Origin: JAEUIV01 sp033763795
GTDB taxonomy: Bacteria; Planctomycetota; Phycisphaerae; Phycisphaerales; UBA1924
Length of the DNA: 64,000 bases
Direction of reading: 5' to 3'
NCBI GenBank assembly: GCA_033763795.1
Contig: JANRJV010000016.1
Coordinates: 1-64,000 of the forward strand
Position numbers and translations under genes: made by a program. The notes beneath the pieces were generated by a model. That model was not told the DNA's origin, searched no databases, and saw only the letters and a list, made by a program, of their open reading frames with translations. Of the stretch, positions 28,127 through 38,242 are shown piece after piece. Within the stretch, counting starts at the first letter, position 1; every line of letters starts with the position of its first letter.

Positions 28127-28567
28127 ATGAGCGCCGGCGACCGACAGCCCGCCACTGAGGCAGACGTGCTCATCAGGCACGACCCCGAAGACATCCGCTG
28201 CGCAGAACGCGAGCTCCTCGACGCCGTCAACAAGGCCCACTACTCCGAGGCCTCCAGCTTCGCCATCAGGCTCGCACTCGAGGAAGCCCTCTACAACGCC
28301 TTCCGCCACGGCCACCGAAACCTCCCCGAAGAGCCCGTCCGCCTCAACTGGCGCGTCCGACCAGACGAGGTCCGCATCACCGTCGAAGACCGCGGCCCGG
28401 GCTTCAACCCCGACGCCGTACCCGACCCCACCGACGCCGAACGCCTCGAACTCCCCCACGGCCGGGGCGTCATGCTCATGCGCGCCTACATGGCCGAGGT
28501 CCACTACAACGACCGCGGAAACCGCGTCACCCTCGTCTACCGCAAGCCGGACGCCGCCGAGCAATGA
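28127..28567 (+). CDS. RsbW-type HATPase (serine kinase / anti-sigma-like)
   Basis: 146-residue GHKL ATPase of the HATPase_c_2 class. N box EEALYNAFRHG (52-62), G1 EDRGPGF (87-93) and G2 HGRGVMLM (111-118) are all intact, so ATP binding and kinase activity toward the upstream STAS protein are expected. These proteins usually sequester a sigma factor or another partner. The start at 28127 gives a normal family length; the frame is open further upstream. Its TGA overlaps the ATG of the next gene in ATGA, so that product is made in step with it and may be the third partner. Confidence 0.87.
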   Translation: MSAGDRQPATEADVLIRHDPEDIRCAERELLDAVNKAHYSEASSFAIRLALEEALYNAFRHGHRNLPEEPVRLNWRVRPDEVRITVEDRGPGFNPDAVPDPTDAERLELPHGRGVMLMRAYMAEVHYNDRGNRVTLVYRKPDAAEQ

Positions 28568-29205
28568 ACCCGCGGTTCTTCGCCGCGAACGACGCCGGCG
28601 CCGTCGTCCCCGCAAGCCCCCCCGGCCCGGACGCGCCGCCGCTCGCCACCTTCCGCGACATCAACCTCTTCCAGCAGGGCGCTCCCGCCCTCGCTGCCGC
28701 CGCGCCGCCCGCCGCCCCCGCCATCATCGTCTGGTCCGGCACGCCCGCCGACAGCCTCTTCGAGCGCTCGCCCCTCGCATGGACGAGCGACGCCTGGCAG
28801 CGCCTCGCGAGCCTCAGCGCCGAGGCCGCCGCCGCGTGCGCCGCCGCCGGCCGCACCCTCGTCCTCAGGCCTCACACGGCCCACGTCCTCTCCGACGTCC
28901 AGCGCTGCGTCCGCTGGCTGAACGAGTCGGCACGCCCCGCCGGCGCGGGCCTCGTCCTCGATCCCCTCAGCCTCCTCACGCCCGACATGCTCCCCGCCGC
29001 CGAAGATCACCTGCGCCGCATATTCGAAACGCTCGCCGGGGAAGCCCGGGCTCTCTGGCTCGCCGAGATCCCGCAGTCCCCCGCCCTCCGCGATCTCCTC
29101 ACCGCCGCCGCGGCACGCTGGACGCCCCCCGAATTGCCCGTCATCGCCCCCCTCGCCGACATTCCCCATTGGCAGCGGGCCCTCGCCGCGCCGGCGTCCC
29201 GCTGA
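28564..29205 (+). CDS. Unknown protein coupled to the HATPase gene
   Basis: 213 residues, not recognised. The first 50 are Pro/Ala-rich and look disordered. The rest alternates strands and helices: PAIIVWSGTPADSL, AAAGRTLVLRPHTAHVLSDV, GAGLVLDPLSLLTPDML, ALWLAEIPQS, LPVIAPLADIPHWQRAL. This recalls part of a TIM barrel, perhaps a shortened AP-endonuclease-2/xylose-isomerase fold, but metal ligands are not convincing. It starts in an ATGA overlap with the HATPase gene, so it belongs to the STAS/HATPase operon and may be its effector. Weakly conserved; treat any enzymatic role as unproven. Confidence 0.6.
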   Translation: MNPRFFAANDAGAVVPASPPGPDAPPLATFRDINLFQQGAPALAAAAPPAAPAIIVWSGTPADSLFERSPLAWTSDAWQRLASLSAEAAAACAAAGRTLVLRPHTAHVLSDVQRCVRWLNESARPAGAGLVLDPLSLLTPDMLPAAEDHLRRIFETLAGEARALWLAEIPQSPALRDLLTAAAARWTPPELPVIAPLADIPHWQRALAAPASR

Positions 29206-29229
29206 CCTCCGCCCCGCGCCCGCCCGCAC

Positions 29230-29235
29230 TACACT
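29230..29235 (+). promoter_or_regulatory. -10-like TACACT before nuoC
   Basis: TACACT, 29 nt before the ATG, with CGGAG as ribosome site in between. The same hexamer in CTACACTC context precedes the M28 peptidase and ABC transporter genes. Confidence 0.38.
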
Positions 29236-29264
29236 CAGCCCCAACCCCTCCGACCGGAGCACGC

Positions 29265-29813
29265 ATGCCCACCCTCGACCACCCGATCCTGAAGATCGTC
29301 AAAGAGCGCTTCGCCGGCCGCAAGCTCCGCGCCACGGAATACCGGGGACAGACCACCCTCATCCTCGAGCCTTCCGACCTCCACGAGGTCATGCTCTTCC
29401 TCCGCCACGACCCGCGCTGCCTCTTCGATTTCCTCTCGGACGTCGCCGGCATCGACTACCTCAACTACCCCGGCCAGACCCTCGGCCGCTTCGCCGTCCT
29501 CTACAACCTCTGCTCCTACAGCCGCAACGACCGCATCTTCGTCAAGACCTTCCTCAACCCCTCCATCCCCACCGACGGCATCGTCGAAGACCCCGCCCTC
29601 TACCTCGACTCCGTCACCGACATCTGGCCCGGCGCCGAATGGAACGAACGCGAAGTCTTCGACATGTTCGGCATCCGCTTCCGAAATCACCCCGACCTCC
29701 GCCGAATCCTCACCTGGGAGAGCTTTCCCGCCCACCCGCTCCGCAAGGACTACCCCCTCCGAGGCCGGGGCGAGCGCGAAAACTTCCGCGTCGTCAGCCG
29801 CACGGACGCCTGA
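29265..29813 (+). CDS. nuoC: NADH-quinone oxidoreductase subunit C
   Basis: 182-residue peripheral-arm subunit of complex I (30-kDa family). Diagnostic segments: FDFLSDVAGIDYL, RFAVLYNLCSY, the signature EWNEREVFDMFGIRFRNHPD, and LRRILTWESFPAHPLRKDYPL at the end. It bridges the NuoD and NuoI/B subunits and carries no cofactor. CGGAG 4 nt before the ATG. The gene stands alone: no nuoA, B, D or other subunit is in the window, although bacteria usually keep them in one operon. Split complex I loci occur in Planctomycetota, so the rest is probably elsewhere. Confidence 0.95.
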   Translation: MPTLDHPILKIVKERFAGRKLRATEYRGQTTLILEPSDLHEVMLFLRHDPRCLFDFLSDVAGIDYLNYPGQTLGRFAVLYNLCSYSRNDRIFVKTFLNPSIPTDGIVEDPALYLDSVTDIWPGAEWNEREVFDMFGIRFRNHPDLRRILTWESFPAHPLRKDYPLRGRGERENFRVVSRTDA

Positions 29814-29911
29814 TTTCCCCCCCGCGCCCCACCCGCCGGCGCATCCCCCGCACCCGATCGGCAACGCCACCGCCCCCGCCCCCGCCCCGCAACCCGGCGC
29901 GGGGCCGGGAC

Positions 29912-29917
29912 TATCGT
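29912..29917 (+). promoter_or_regulatory. -10-like TATCGT before the redoxin-like lipoprotein gene
   Basis: TATCGT, 61 nt before the ATG. The identical hexamer precedes the MarR gene and the gene at 31110. Confidence 0.33.
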
Positions 29918-29978
29918 TGGCGACGCGCCCGCGCCGATCCTCTCCAGGCCGGGCCCTCGAACTCTCTGGAGGTAGCCG

Positions 29979-31070
29979 ATGAAGGCCTCTCGCGTGCTCC
30001 TGCTCCTCTCCCTCGCGCTCGCCGCCTGCCAGACAGTCGCGGCCCAGGAGCCCATCGAACCCCCCTCCGACGCCCCGCAGGGACAGCAGTCCTTCCCCAC
30101 GCCCCCGGGCTCGCCCCCGCTCCCCTTCCGCCCATACGCCCTCATGGTGGGCGACCCCGCGCCCAAGATCGAGTTCCGCGACTGGATCCTGGGCGACCCC
30201 ATCACGTCGTTCGAGAAGGGAAAGGTCTACGTCGTCGCTCTCTGGGAGACGCAGGTCGACTCCGCCGGCCCCCACCTCGAGCAGCTCACCCGCCTCCAGA
30301 ACCAGTACGCCGACCAGGGGCTCGTCTGCATAGGCGTCTCCGTCAACGGCCCCAAGAACACCAGCGAACGCATCCACCGCTTCGTCTTCAATGAGGGCCG
30401 CAAGATCGGCGTCCACATCGCCATCGACCCCCTCCGCGTCAGCCACGACTTCTGGCTTTACCCCACGGGCCGCACCACCATCCCCGTCACGTTCATCATC
30501 AACCGTGAAGGCCGCGTCGCCTTCATAGGCCAGATGCCCGAGTTCGACGCCCCCTTCCGCGAAATCATCGACGACGTCCAGGACCTCCGCGCCGCCGCCA
30601 TCCACTACTACGAGTCCATCCTCTCGGGATGGGGCTACGCCAACTTCCTCGATCAGCTCAACAGGAAGCTCTACGTCGAGGCCTACAACAAGGCCCGCTC
30701 CATCTCCGACGGCATCGGCTTCAACCACTGGGCCGTCCAGTCAAACATCGCCTGGACCATCGTCGACCCCCGCGCCACACCCGAGAAGCAGGACCTCGAG
30801 CTCGCCCTCCGCGCCGCCACGCGCGCCAGCGAACTCACGGGCGACAAGGAACCCGAAACCCTCGACACCCTCGCCCGCGTCCACTTCGTCCGCGGCGAGA
30901 TCGACCGCGCCATCGAAGTGCAGACCCGCGCCGTCGCTGTCGCATACTCCGCCCCGCAGCGCGCCCGCCTCCAGCGCACCCTCGACGAGTATCAGAAGGC
31001 AATCGCCGCGCCCGCCGCCCCCCAGGCCCCGGTGACCGATCCCGCCCGCCAGGCCCCCGCCCCCAACTGA
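29979..31070 (+). CDS. Lipoprotein with CXXC-less thioredoxin fold and TPR-like tail
   Basis: 363 residues. The N-terminus ends LALAAC, a good lipobox (C17), so it is probably anchored on the outside of a membrane. Residues 55-205 form a TlpA/redoxin domain: VGDPAPKIEFRDW, VYVVALWETQVDSAGPHLEQL, GVSVNGPKNTSERIHRF, then the cis-Pro segment TTIPVTFIINREGRVAFIG. Where an active TlpA has WCxxC the sequence is WETQVDSAGP (89-98), so both redox cysteines are gone and the fold probably binds rather than reduces. Residues 215-335 are helical with a TPR-like repeat (DTLARVHFVRGEIDRAIEVQTRAV). GGAGG 6 nt before the ATG. Confidence 0.83.
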   Translation: MKASRVLLLLSLALAACQTVAAQEPIEPPSDAPQGQQSFPTPPGSPPLPFRPYALMVGDPAPKIEFRDWILGDPITSFEKGKVYVVALWETQVDSAGPHLEQLTRLQNQYADQGLVCIGVSVNGPKNTSERIHRFVFNEGRKIGVHIAIDPLRVSHDFWLYPTGRTTIPVTFIINREGRVAFIGQMPEFDAPFREIIDDVQDLRAAAIHYYESILSGWGYANFLDQLNRKLYVEAYNKARSISDGIGFNHWAVQSNIAWTIVDPRATPEKQDLELALRAATRASELTGDKEPETLDTLARVHFVRGEIDRAIEVQTRAVAVAYSAPQRARLQRTLDEYQKAIAAPAAPQAPVTDPARQAPAPN

Positions 31071-31096
31071 ACCCCGAGCCCACCGCGGGTGCGCGG

Positions 31097-31102
31097 TATC
31101 GT
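31097..31102 (+). promoter_or_regulatory. -10-like TATCGT, leaderless position
   Basis: TATCGT followed by seven bases and the ATG at 31110; no ribosome site. Read-through from the gene ending at 31070 is also possible. Confidence 0.3.
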
Positions 31103-31109
31103 CCGCCCC

Positions 31110-31931
31110 ATGCTGTCTCCGTGGGCAACGTTCTTCCTCGCCGCGCTCGCCGGCCTGCTCGCTCTCGCCGCATTTCTCCACCTGCTGGGCCGCCTGGGCC
31201 CTCCGGGCCGCGCCCTCAGCGCCGCCCTCTGTCGCGCCCCGGGTCTCGACCTCGTCGTCACGATCTTCACCATCGCCCCGCTCGTCGCAGGACCGATCGT
31301 CGCCGGCTGGGCCGGCCTCGCCGCCGCACTCGCGGCTCAGGTCGCCACCGTCATGGTCTGGACCGTGCTCCACGAGCTCGCACACCCCGCCGCCCGCCGC
31401 GGCCCCCGCATCGTCCACTCCCTCAACCGCAGCGTCGGCCGCCTCCGCAACCACACCGCCGTCTGGTGGACCGCATGGGCAGTCCCCATCTTCTTCTTCA
31501 TCCGCGTCGCTCAATACCTCGTCTACCCGCCCCTCACATGGCTCATCGGCCTGCCCCGCTACCGCGCCGCCGACTGGATCAACGTCTCACGCCACAAGTT
31601 CACCGGTCTCGTGGGCCACGATCTCATCTGGTGCCTCTACTGCGACTGGATGACCGGCGTCTGGAGCCTCGGCGGCGAGATGCTCCGCAACGTCGAGAGC
31701 TTCTGGTGCCCCATCCGCTTCGACAGCGCCAAGAAGTGCGAGAACTGCCGCACCGACTTCCCCGACATCGCCGGCGGCTGGGTCCCCGCCACCGCCGACA
31801 TCGCCGACGCCGCCGCCCTCGTCGAACAGAAATACCCGCCCGGCGGGTTCGACGGCTCGGGCACCCACCCATGGTTCGGCCACCCCGCCCGCCTCACCGT
31901 CCAGGGTCGCGACATCTCCCGCAAACCCTGA
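31110..31931 (+). CDS. Membrane protein of unknown function with Cys-rich loop
   Basis: 273 residues, not assigned to a named family. Two hydrophobic spans (WATFFLAALAGLLALAAFL; LVVTIFTIAPLVAGPIVAGWAGLAAALAAQVA) are followed by a helix holding LHELAHPAARRG and a third span (VWWTAWAVPIFFFIRVAQYLV). The C-terminal half is soluble and striking: DLIWCLYCDWMTGVWSLG, ESFWCPIRF, then KKCENCRTDFPD, giving two CxxC pairs plus an extra Cys that could bind zinc or a cluster. HELAH resembles a metalloprotease HExxH but has only Ala and His after HEL, with no clear third ligand. A GTG seven codons upstream is an alternative start; the ATG is preferred for its upstream TATCGT. Confidence 0.7.
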   Translation: MLSPWATFFLAALAGLLALAAFLHLLGRLGPPGRALSAALCRAPGLDLVVTIFTIAPLVAGPIVAGWAGLAAALAAQVATVMVWTVLHELAHPAARRGPRIVHSLNRSVGRLRNHTAVWWTAWAVPIFFFIRVAQYLVYPPLTWLIGLPRYRAADWINVSRHKFTGLVGHDLIWCLYCDWMTGVWSLGGEMLRNVESFWCPIRFDSAKKCENCRTDFPDIAGGWVPATADIADAAALVEQKYPPGGFDGSGTHPWFGHPARLTVQGRDISRKP

Positions 31932-32024
31932 GCGCCCCCGCGCCGTCCGCGCGCGATCACACCGGGGCGACCTCTCCGCCCTCACCGCGATCCTCCGGCG
32001 CTTCGCCGCTGCTCTAGCCCCCGA

Positions 32025-35000
32025 TCAGCCGCCCGCACCGGCGAACGACTCCATGGGCGGGCACGTGCACACCAGGTTCCGGTCGCCGTACGGATTGTCG
32101 ACGCGCCCGACCGCCGGCCAGAACTTGAACCCGTTCGGGCCCCGCAGCCACTTCGCCCGCGACGGGAACGCCGCCTCCTCGCGGGAATACGCATGTCCCC
32201 ACTCCGCCGCCGTCACCACGCCGTGCGTGTGCGGCGCATTCTTCAGCGGATTATCGTCCCGCGGCAGGCGCCCTTCCTCGATCGCCCGGATCTCCTCGCG
32301 GATCCCGATCAGCGAGTCGCACAGCCGGTCCAGCTCTTCCTTGGGCTCGCTCTCCGTGGGCTCGATCATCAGCGTCCCCGCCACGGGCCACGACATCGTC
32401 GGGCCATGGAACCCGTAGTCCTGCAGACGCTTGGCGACGTCCTCGACCCTGATATCCGCCGACTCCTCGAACGCACGGAAGTCCAGGATGAACTCGTGCG
32501 CCACGCGCCCGTTCTTGCCCGTGTACAGAACGTCGTAGTGCCCGCGCAGCCGCGCTGCCATGTAGTTCGCGTTGAGGATCGCCACCTGCGTCGCCCGCCG
32601 CAGACCCTGCGATCCCATCAGCCCGATGTACACGTACGAGATGGGCAGGATCGACGCGCTCCCGTACGGCGCCGCCGACACGTTCCCGATCGCCTGCGCC
32701 CCCGCGCCCCCCGCGAACTGCACGCGCGACACCGGGTGCCCGGGAAGGAACGGCGCCAGGTGCGCCGCCACACAGATCGGACCCATGCCCGGCCCGCCCC
32801 CGCCGTGCGGGATGCAGAACGTCTTGTGCAGGTTCAGGTGGCACACGTCAGCGCCGATGTCGCCCGGTCGGCACAGACCGACCTGCGCGTTCATGTTCGC
32901 CCCGTCCATGTACACCTGCCCGCCGTGCTCGTGCACGATCCGGCAGATCTCGCGGATCCCCTCCTCGAACACCCCGTGCGTCGAGGGATACGTCACCATC
33001 AGCGCCGAAAGCTTCGCCGCGTGCTCGCCCGCCTTGGCCTTCAGATCAGTGATGTCCACGTTCCCCTGATCGTCGCACCGCACCGGCACGACCCGCAGCC
33101 CCGCGATGACCGCCGACGCCGGGTTCGTCCCGTGCGCGCTCGTCGGGATCAGGCACACGTCCCGGTGCCCCTCGCCCCGCGCGTCATGGAACGCCCGGAT
33201 CGCAAGCAGCCCCGTGTACTCCCCCTGCGCCCCCGCGTTGGGCTGCAGGCTCACCGCCGCGAACCCCGTGATCTCCGCCAGCCACTTCTCCAGCCGCGTG
33301 AACATCTGCTGGTAGCCCCGCCACTGGTCCGCCGGCGCGAAGGGATGGATCCGCCCGAACTCGGGCCACGTCACCGGGATCATCTCGCTCGTCGCGTTCA
33401 GCTTCATCGTGCACGACCCCAGCGGGATCATGCTGTGCGCCAGCGAGAGGTCGCGCGACTGCAGCCGGAAGATGTACCGCAGCATCTCCGTCTCGGAGTG
33501 GTGCGCGTTGAACACCGGGTGCGTCAGGTACCCGCTCTGCCGGCTGAACGCCGCGGGGAGCGAAAGATCCGCCTCCGCCAGCATCGCGTCCACGTCCGAG
33601 GGCTTCTCCGCCGTGCCGCCGAACGCCGCCAGCACCAGCAGCACGTCCTCGCGCGACGTCGTCTCATCGCAGGAGATCCCGACCGTCCCGTCCCCGAAGT
33701 CGCGCAGGTTCACGCGCCGCTGCCGCGCGGCCTCTAAGACCGCCGCCGCGGACCCCCTCACCGGCCTCACCCGGATCGTGTCGAAGAACGCCTCGGTCAG
33801 AACCTCGTGGCCCTGACGCCGCAGCGCCCCCGCGATCACGCACGTGTACGCCCGCACACGCTGCGCGATCCGCCGCAGGCCCTCCGGCCCGTGGTAGCAA
33901 CCATACAGCCCCGCCATGATCGCCAGCAGCGCCTGCGCCGTGCAGATGTTCGACGTCGCCTTCTCCCGGCGGATGTGCTGCTCGCGCGTCTGGATCGCCA
34001 TCCGCAGCGCCGGATTGCCCTGCATGTCCCGCGACACGCCGATCAGCCGCCCCGGCAGCTTCCGCGTGAACTCAAGCTGCGTCGCGATGAACGCCGCGTG
34101 CGGCCCGCCCAGACCCATCGGAACCCCGAAACGCTGCGCCGACCCGATCGCGATGTCCGCGCCCATCTCCCCAGGCGGCGTCAGCAGCGTCAGCGCCAAC
34201 AGATCCGTCGCGAACACCACCAGCGCCCGATGATCGTGCGCCCGCTCCACCAGCGCCCGGTGATCCACCAGCCGCCCGTCCGTCGCCGGATACTGGACCA
34301 GCACCCCGCAGTACGACTTCGCCCCGAAGTCGATCCTCGAAACGTCCCCCACAACAAGATCCAGCCCCAGGAACCGCGCCCGCGTCCGCAGCAGCTCGAT
34401 CGTCTGCGGGTGGCAGTCGCTCGACACGAAGAACGCACGCTCCGGCCCGAAACCGCCGCCCGCCGCCCCGTAGCACATCCCCATCGCCTCGGCCGCCGCT
34501 GTCGACTCATCCAGCAGCGACGCCCCCGCAAGAGGCAGCCCCGTCAGGTCGCTCACCATCGTCTGGAAGTTCAGCAGCGCCTCGAGCCGCCCCTGCGCGA
34601 TCTCCGCCTGATAAGGCGTGTATTGCGTGTACCACCCAGGATTCTCCAGGACGTTCCGCAGGATCACCGGCGGCGTGATGCAGTCGTGATACCCCATCCC
34701 CAGCATCGAGCGGAACACCTGGTTCTGCCCCGCCATCTGACGAAGCTCCGCCAGCAGCTCGTGCTCGCCACGAGTGTGCGACGCCCCGGGCAGATCCATC
34801 TCCGCACGCAGACGGATCGACTCCGGCACCACCCCGTCCGTGAACGTCTCCAGCGAACGCTCGCCCAGCGTCTCCAGCATCTCCTGCACGTCCGCGTCCG
34901 AAGGCCCGATATGCCGGCGCACAAACGTGTCCGACGGATCAAGGATCGACGCCGCCGTCCGCCCGGACGTGGACGACGACGTCAGACCGGACGGAGACTC

Positions 35001-35033
35001 ACTCGCGGGACGGGCGGCAGCGGTGGGGGACAT
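32025..35033 (-). CDS. gcvP: Glycine dehydrogenase (decarboxylating), P protein
   Basis: 1002-residue, single-chain (homodimeric) P protein of the glycine cleavage system; decarboxylates glycine on PLP and passes the aminomethyl group to lipoyl-GcvH. N-terminal DTFVRRHIGPSDADVQEML is the family start; LGMGYHDCITPPVILRN, the VSSDCHPQT region and the PLP lysine in HLNLHKTFCIPHGGGGPG (K near 737) are all present, and the C-terminal domain is complete. The start ATG at 35033 has GGAGAG upstream and avoids a spurious N-terminal extension. gcvT, gcvH and lpd are not nearby. A minus-strand TACACT 118 nt upstream suggests a long leader; I could not fold a glycine riboswitch there. Confidence 0.96.
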   Translation of the reverse strand: MSPTAAARPASESPSGLTSSSTSGRTAASILDPSDTFVRRHIGPSDADVQEMLETLGERSLETFTDGVVPESIRLRAEMDLPGASHTRGEHELLAELRQMAGQNQVFRSMLGMGYHDCITPPVILRNVLENPGWYTQYTPYQAEIAQGRLEALLNFQTMVSDLTGLPLAGASLLDESTAAAEAMGMCYGAAGGGFGPERAFFVSSDCHPQTIELLRTRARFLGLDLVVGDVSRIDFGAKSYCGVLVQYPATDGRLVDHRALVERAHDHRALVVFATDLLALTLLTPPGEMGADIAIGSAQRFGVPMGLGGPHAAFIATQLEFTRKLPGRLIGVSRDMQGNPALRMAIQTREQHIRREKATSNICTAQALLAIMAGLYGCYHGPEGLRRIAQRVRAYTCVIAGALRRQGHEVLTEAFFDTIRVRPVRGSAAAVLEAARQRRVNLRDFGDGTVGISCDETTSREDVLLVLAAFGGTAEKPSDVDAMLAEADLSLPAAFSRQSGYLTHPVFNAHHSETEMLRYIFRLQSRDLSLAHSMIPLGSCTMKLNATSEMIPVTWPEFGRIHPFAPADQWRGYQQMFTRLEKWLAEITGFAAVSLQPNAGAQGEYTGLLAIRAFHDARGEGHRDVCLIPTSAHGTNPASAVIAGLRVVPVRCDDQGNVDITDLKAKAGEHAAKLSALMVTYPSTHGVFEEGIREICRIVHEHGGQVYMDGANMNAQVGLCRPGDIGADVCHLNLHKTFCIPHGGGGPGMGPICVAAHLAPFLPGHPVSRVQFAGGAGAQAIGNVSAAPYGSASILPISYVYIGLMGSQGLRRATQVAILNANYMAARLRGHYDVLYTGKNGRVAHEFILDFRAFEESADIRVEDVAKRLQDYGFHGPTMSWPVAGTLMIEPTESEPKEELDRLCDSLIGIREEIRAIEEGRLPRDDNPLKNAPHTHGVVTAAEWGHAYSREEAAFPSRAKWLRGPNGFKFWPAVGRVDNPYGDRNLVCTCPPMESFAGAGG

Positions 35034-35151
35034 GCACTCTCCGGGATGAAAAGGGCGCCGGGCCTGGCCCGAGCCTCGATGTTCACTTCGCACATGCGTT
35101 CGACAGGGCCCTCCAGACCGATGTTGCTACGGGCCGAAGAACCGGGATCGC

Positions 35152-35157
35152 AGTGTA
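35152..35157 (-). promoter_or_regulatory. -10-like TACACT for gcvP
   Basis: Minus-strand TACACT, 118 nt before the gcvP ATG, back to back with the same hexamer for the divergent peptidase 61 bp away. Confidence 0.35.
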
Positions 35158-35217
35158 TGCGGGCCCGACCGCCCGGGCACCCGCTCCAACCCCCGCGAAC
35201 ACCCCCGCGCCACCGAC

Positions 35218-35223
35218 TACACT
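35218..35223 (+). promoter_or_regulatory. -10-like TACACT for the M28 peptidase
   Basis: TACACT in the context GACTACACTC, 37 nt before the ATG and its AAAGGAG ribosome site. Confidence 0.4.
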
Positions 35224-35260
35224 CCCCGTTTTCCCGTCCCAAATCGGCAAAGGAGTACCG

Positions 35261-37237
<1,977 letters not shown>

Positions 37238-37280
37238 CCCACTCGCCCTCTCTCCGCCCCACCAGCCCCGCCCAAGTCCG

Positions 37281-37286
37281 TACCCT
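37281..37286 (+). promoter_or_regulatory. -10-like TACCCT, leaderless position
   Basis: TACCCT followed by seven bases and the ATG at 37294; no ribosome site. Confidence 0.33.
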
Positions 37287-37293
37287 GTCAAGC

Positions 37294-38190
37294 ATGATCC
37301 GACCCGCCTTCAGCACAGTCGCGTGCCCCACGTGGACGCTCGAACGCGTCACCGAGTCCGCCGCCCTCTGGGGCTACATGGGCGTCGAGCTCCGCAGCTT
37401 CGGCGCCGGCGCCGCCTCCTTCGCCTGCGACCCCGCGCTCACCGCGGGACAGAAGGTCCGCCGGCTCTTCGACGACGCCGGGCTCGAGGTCGCGGGCGTC
37501 GCCTCGGGCCTGCGCTTTGATCAGCCCGTCTTCCCCCCCGTGCTGGGCCATCTGCTCCCCGCCGCTCAGGCCGCCGTCAACGAAGGCCGCCACATGGTCG
37601 AGGTCGCCTCCGCCATCGAAGCGGGATATCTCCGCGTCTTCGCATTCGACAAGCCCAGGAGCTCCAGGCGCGCCCTCTACGGCCGCATCCGCGACCGCCT
37701 CGCCAAAGTCTGCGATCACGCCCGCAACCGCGACGTCATGGTCCTCCTCGAGAACGGGGGGGGCTTCGCGTCCGCACACGACCTGCTCGACCTCGCCGCC
37801 GCCATCAACTCTCCGCAGCTCGGCTTCTCCTACGACGTCGCCACCGGCGCCGCCGCGGGGGACACGCCAGCCGAAGCCATCGAGCAGCTCGGCCCGCGCC
37901 TCGCCGCCGTCCGCCTCCGCGACCAGCGCAGCGGAACCCCATGCATCTTGGGCGAGGGCGACGTGCCCTGCATGCAGGCAGTCCGCGCCCTCCGCGCCAG
38001 CGACGAAACCTGGGGCACCGACCCGTGGGTCGTCGTCACATGGGACCGCGCCTGGCTCCCCGAGCTCGCCCCCGCAGACGACGTCCTCCCCGCCTCCGCC
38101 GACATCATCGTCAAGTGGGCCGGCGGCCTGGGCTCGCGCCACCGCTACGAAGCCTTCCAGTCCGCCGCTCCCGCAATGATGATGGGCTGA
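37294..38190 (+). CDS. Xylose-isomerase-like TIM-barrel protein
   Basis: 298 residues of the sugar phosphate isomerase/epimerase (AP endonuclease 2) superfamily. Barrel strands are readable: RPAFSTVACPTW, YMGVELRSFGAG, LEVAGVASGLRF, EAGYLRVFAFDKP, DVMVLLENGGGFASAHDLLDL and LGFSYDVATGAA. The glutamate in LLENGG and the aspartate in SYDVA match metal ligands of the fold, but the usual HxKD strand reads VRLRDQ, so one His ligand is missing; activity is therefore uncertain. No signal peptide; cytoplasmic. No ribosome site, but TACCCT sits 7 nt before the ATG. QueG follows 52 bp downstream. Confidence 0.8.
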   Translation: MIRPAFSTVACPTWTLERVTESAALWGYMGVELRSFGAGAASFACDPALTAGQKVRRLFDDAGLEVAGVASGLRFDQPVFPPVLGHLLPAAQAAVNEGRHMVEVASAIEAGYLRVFAFDKPRSSRRALYGRIRDRLAKVCDHARNRDVMVLLENGGGFASAHDLLDLAAAINSPQLGFSYDVATGAAAGDTPAEAIEQLGPRLAAVRLRDQRSGTPCILGEGDVPCMQAVRALRASDETWGTDPWVVVTWDRAWLPELAPADDVLPASADIIVKWAGGLGSRHRYEAFQSAAPAMMMG

Positions 38191-38230
38191 GCGCCCGCGC
38201 CGCCGTCGCCACCTACCCGCGCCCGCCCCA

Positions 38231-38236
38231 TACCAT
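38231..38236 (+). promoter_or_regulatory. -10-like TACCAT, leaderless position
   Basis: TACCAT followed by six bases and the GTG start of queG; no ribosome site. Confidence 0.33.
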
Positions 38237-38242
38237 CACCCC

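Noticed and set aside
31380..31400. HELAH in the unknown membrane protein as a zinc protease site.
   Set aside because: It fits HExxH only minimally, and no third ligand or family context supports a protease.
35034..35157. A glycine riboswitch in the gcvP leader.
   Set aside because: The leader is about 120 nt, too short for the usual tandem aptamer, and the conserved core sequences could not be found.
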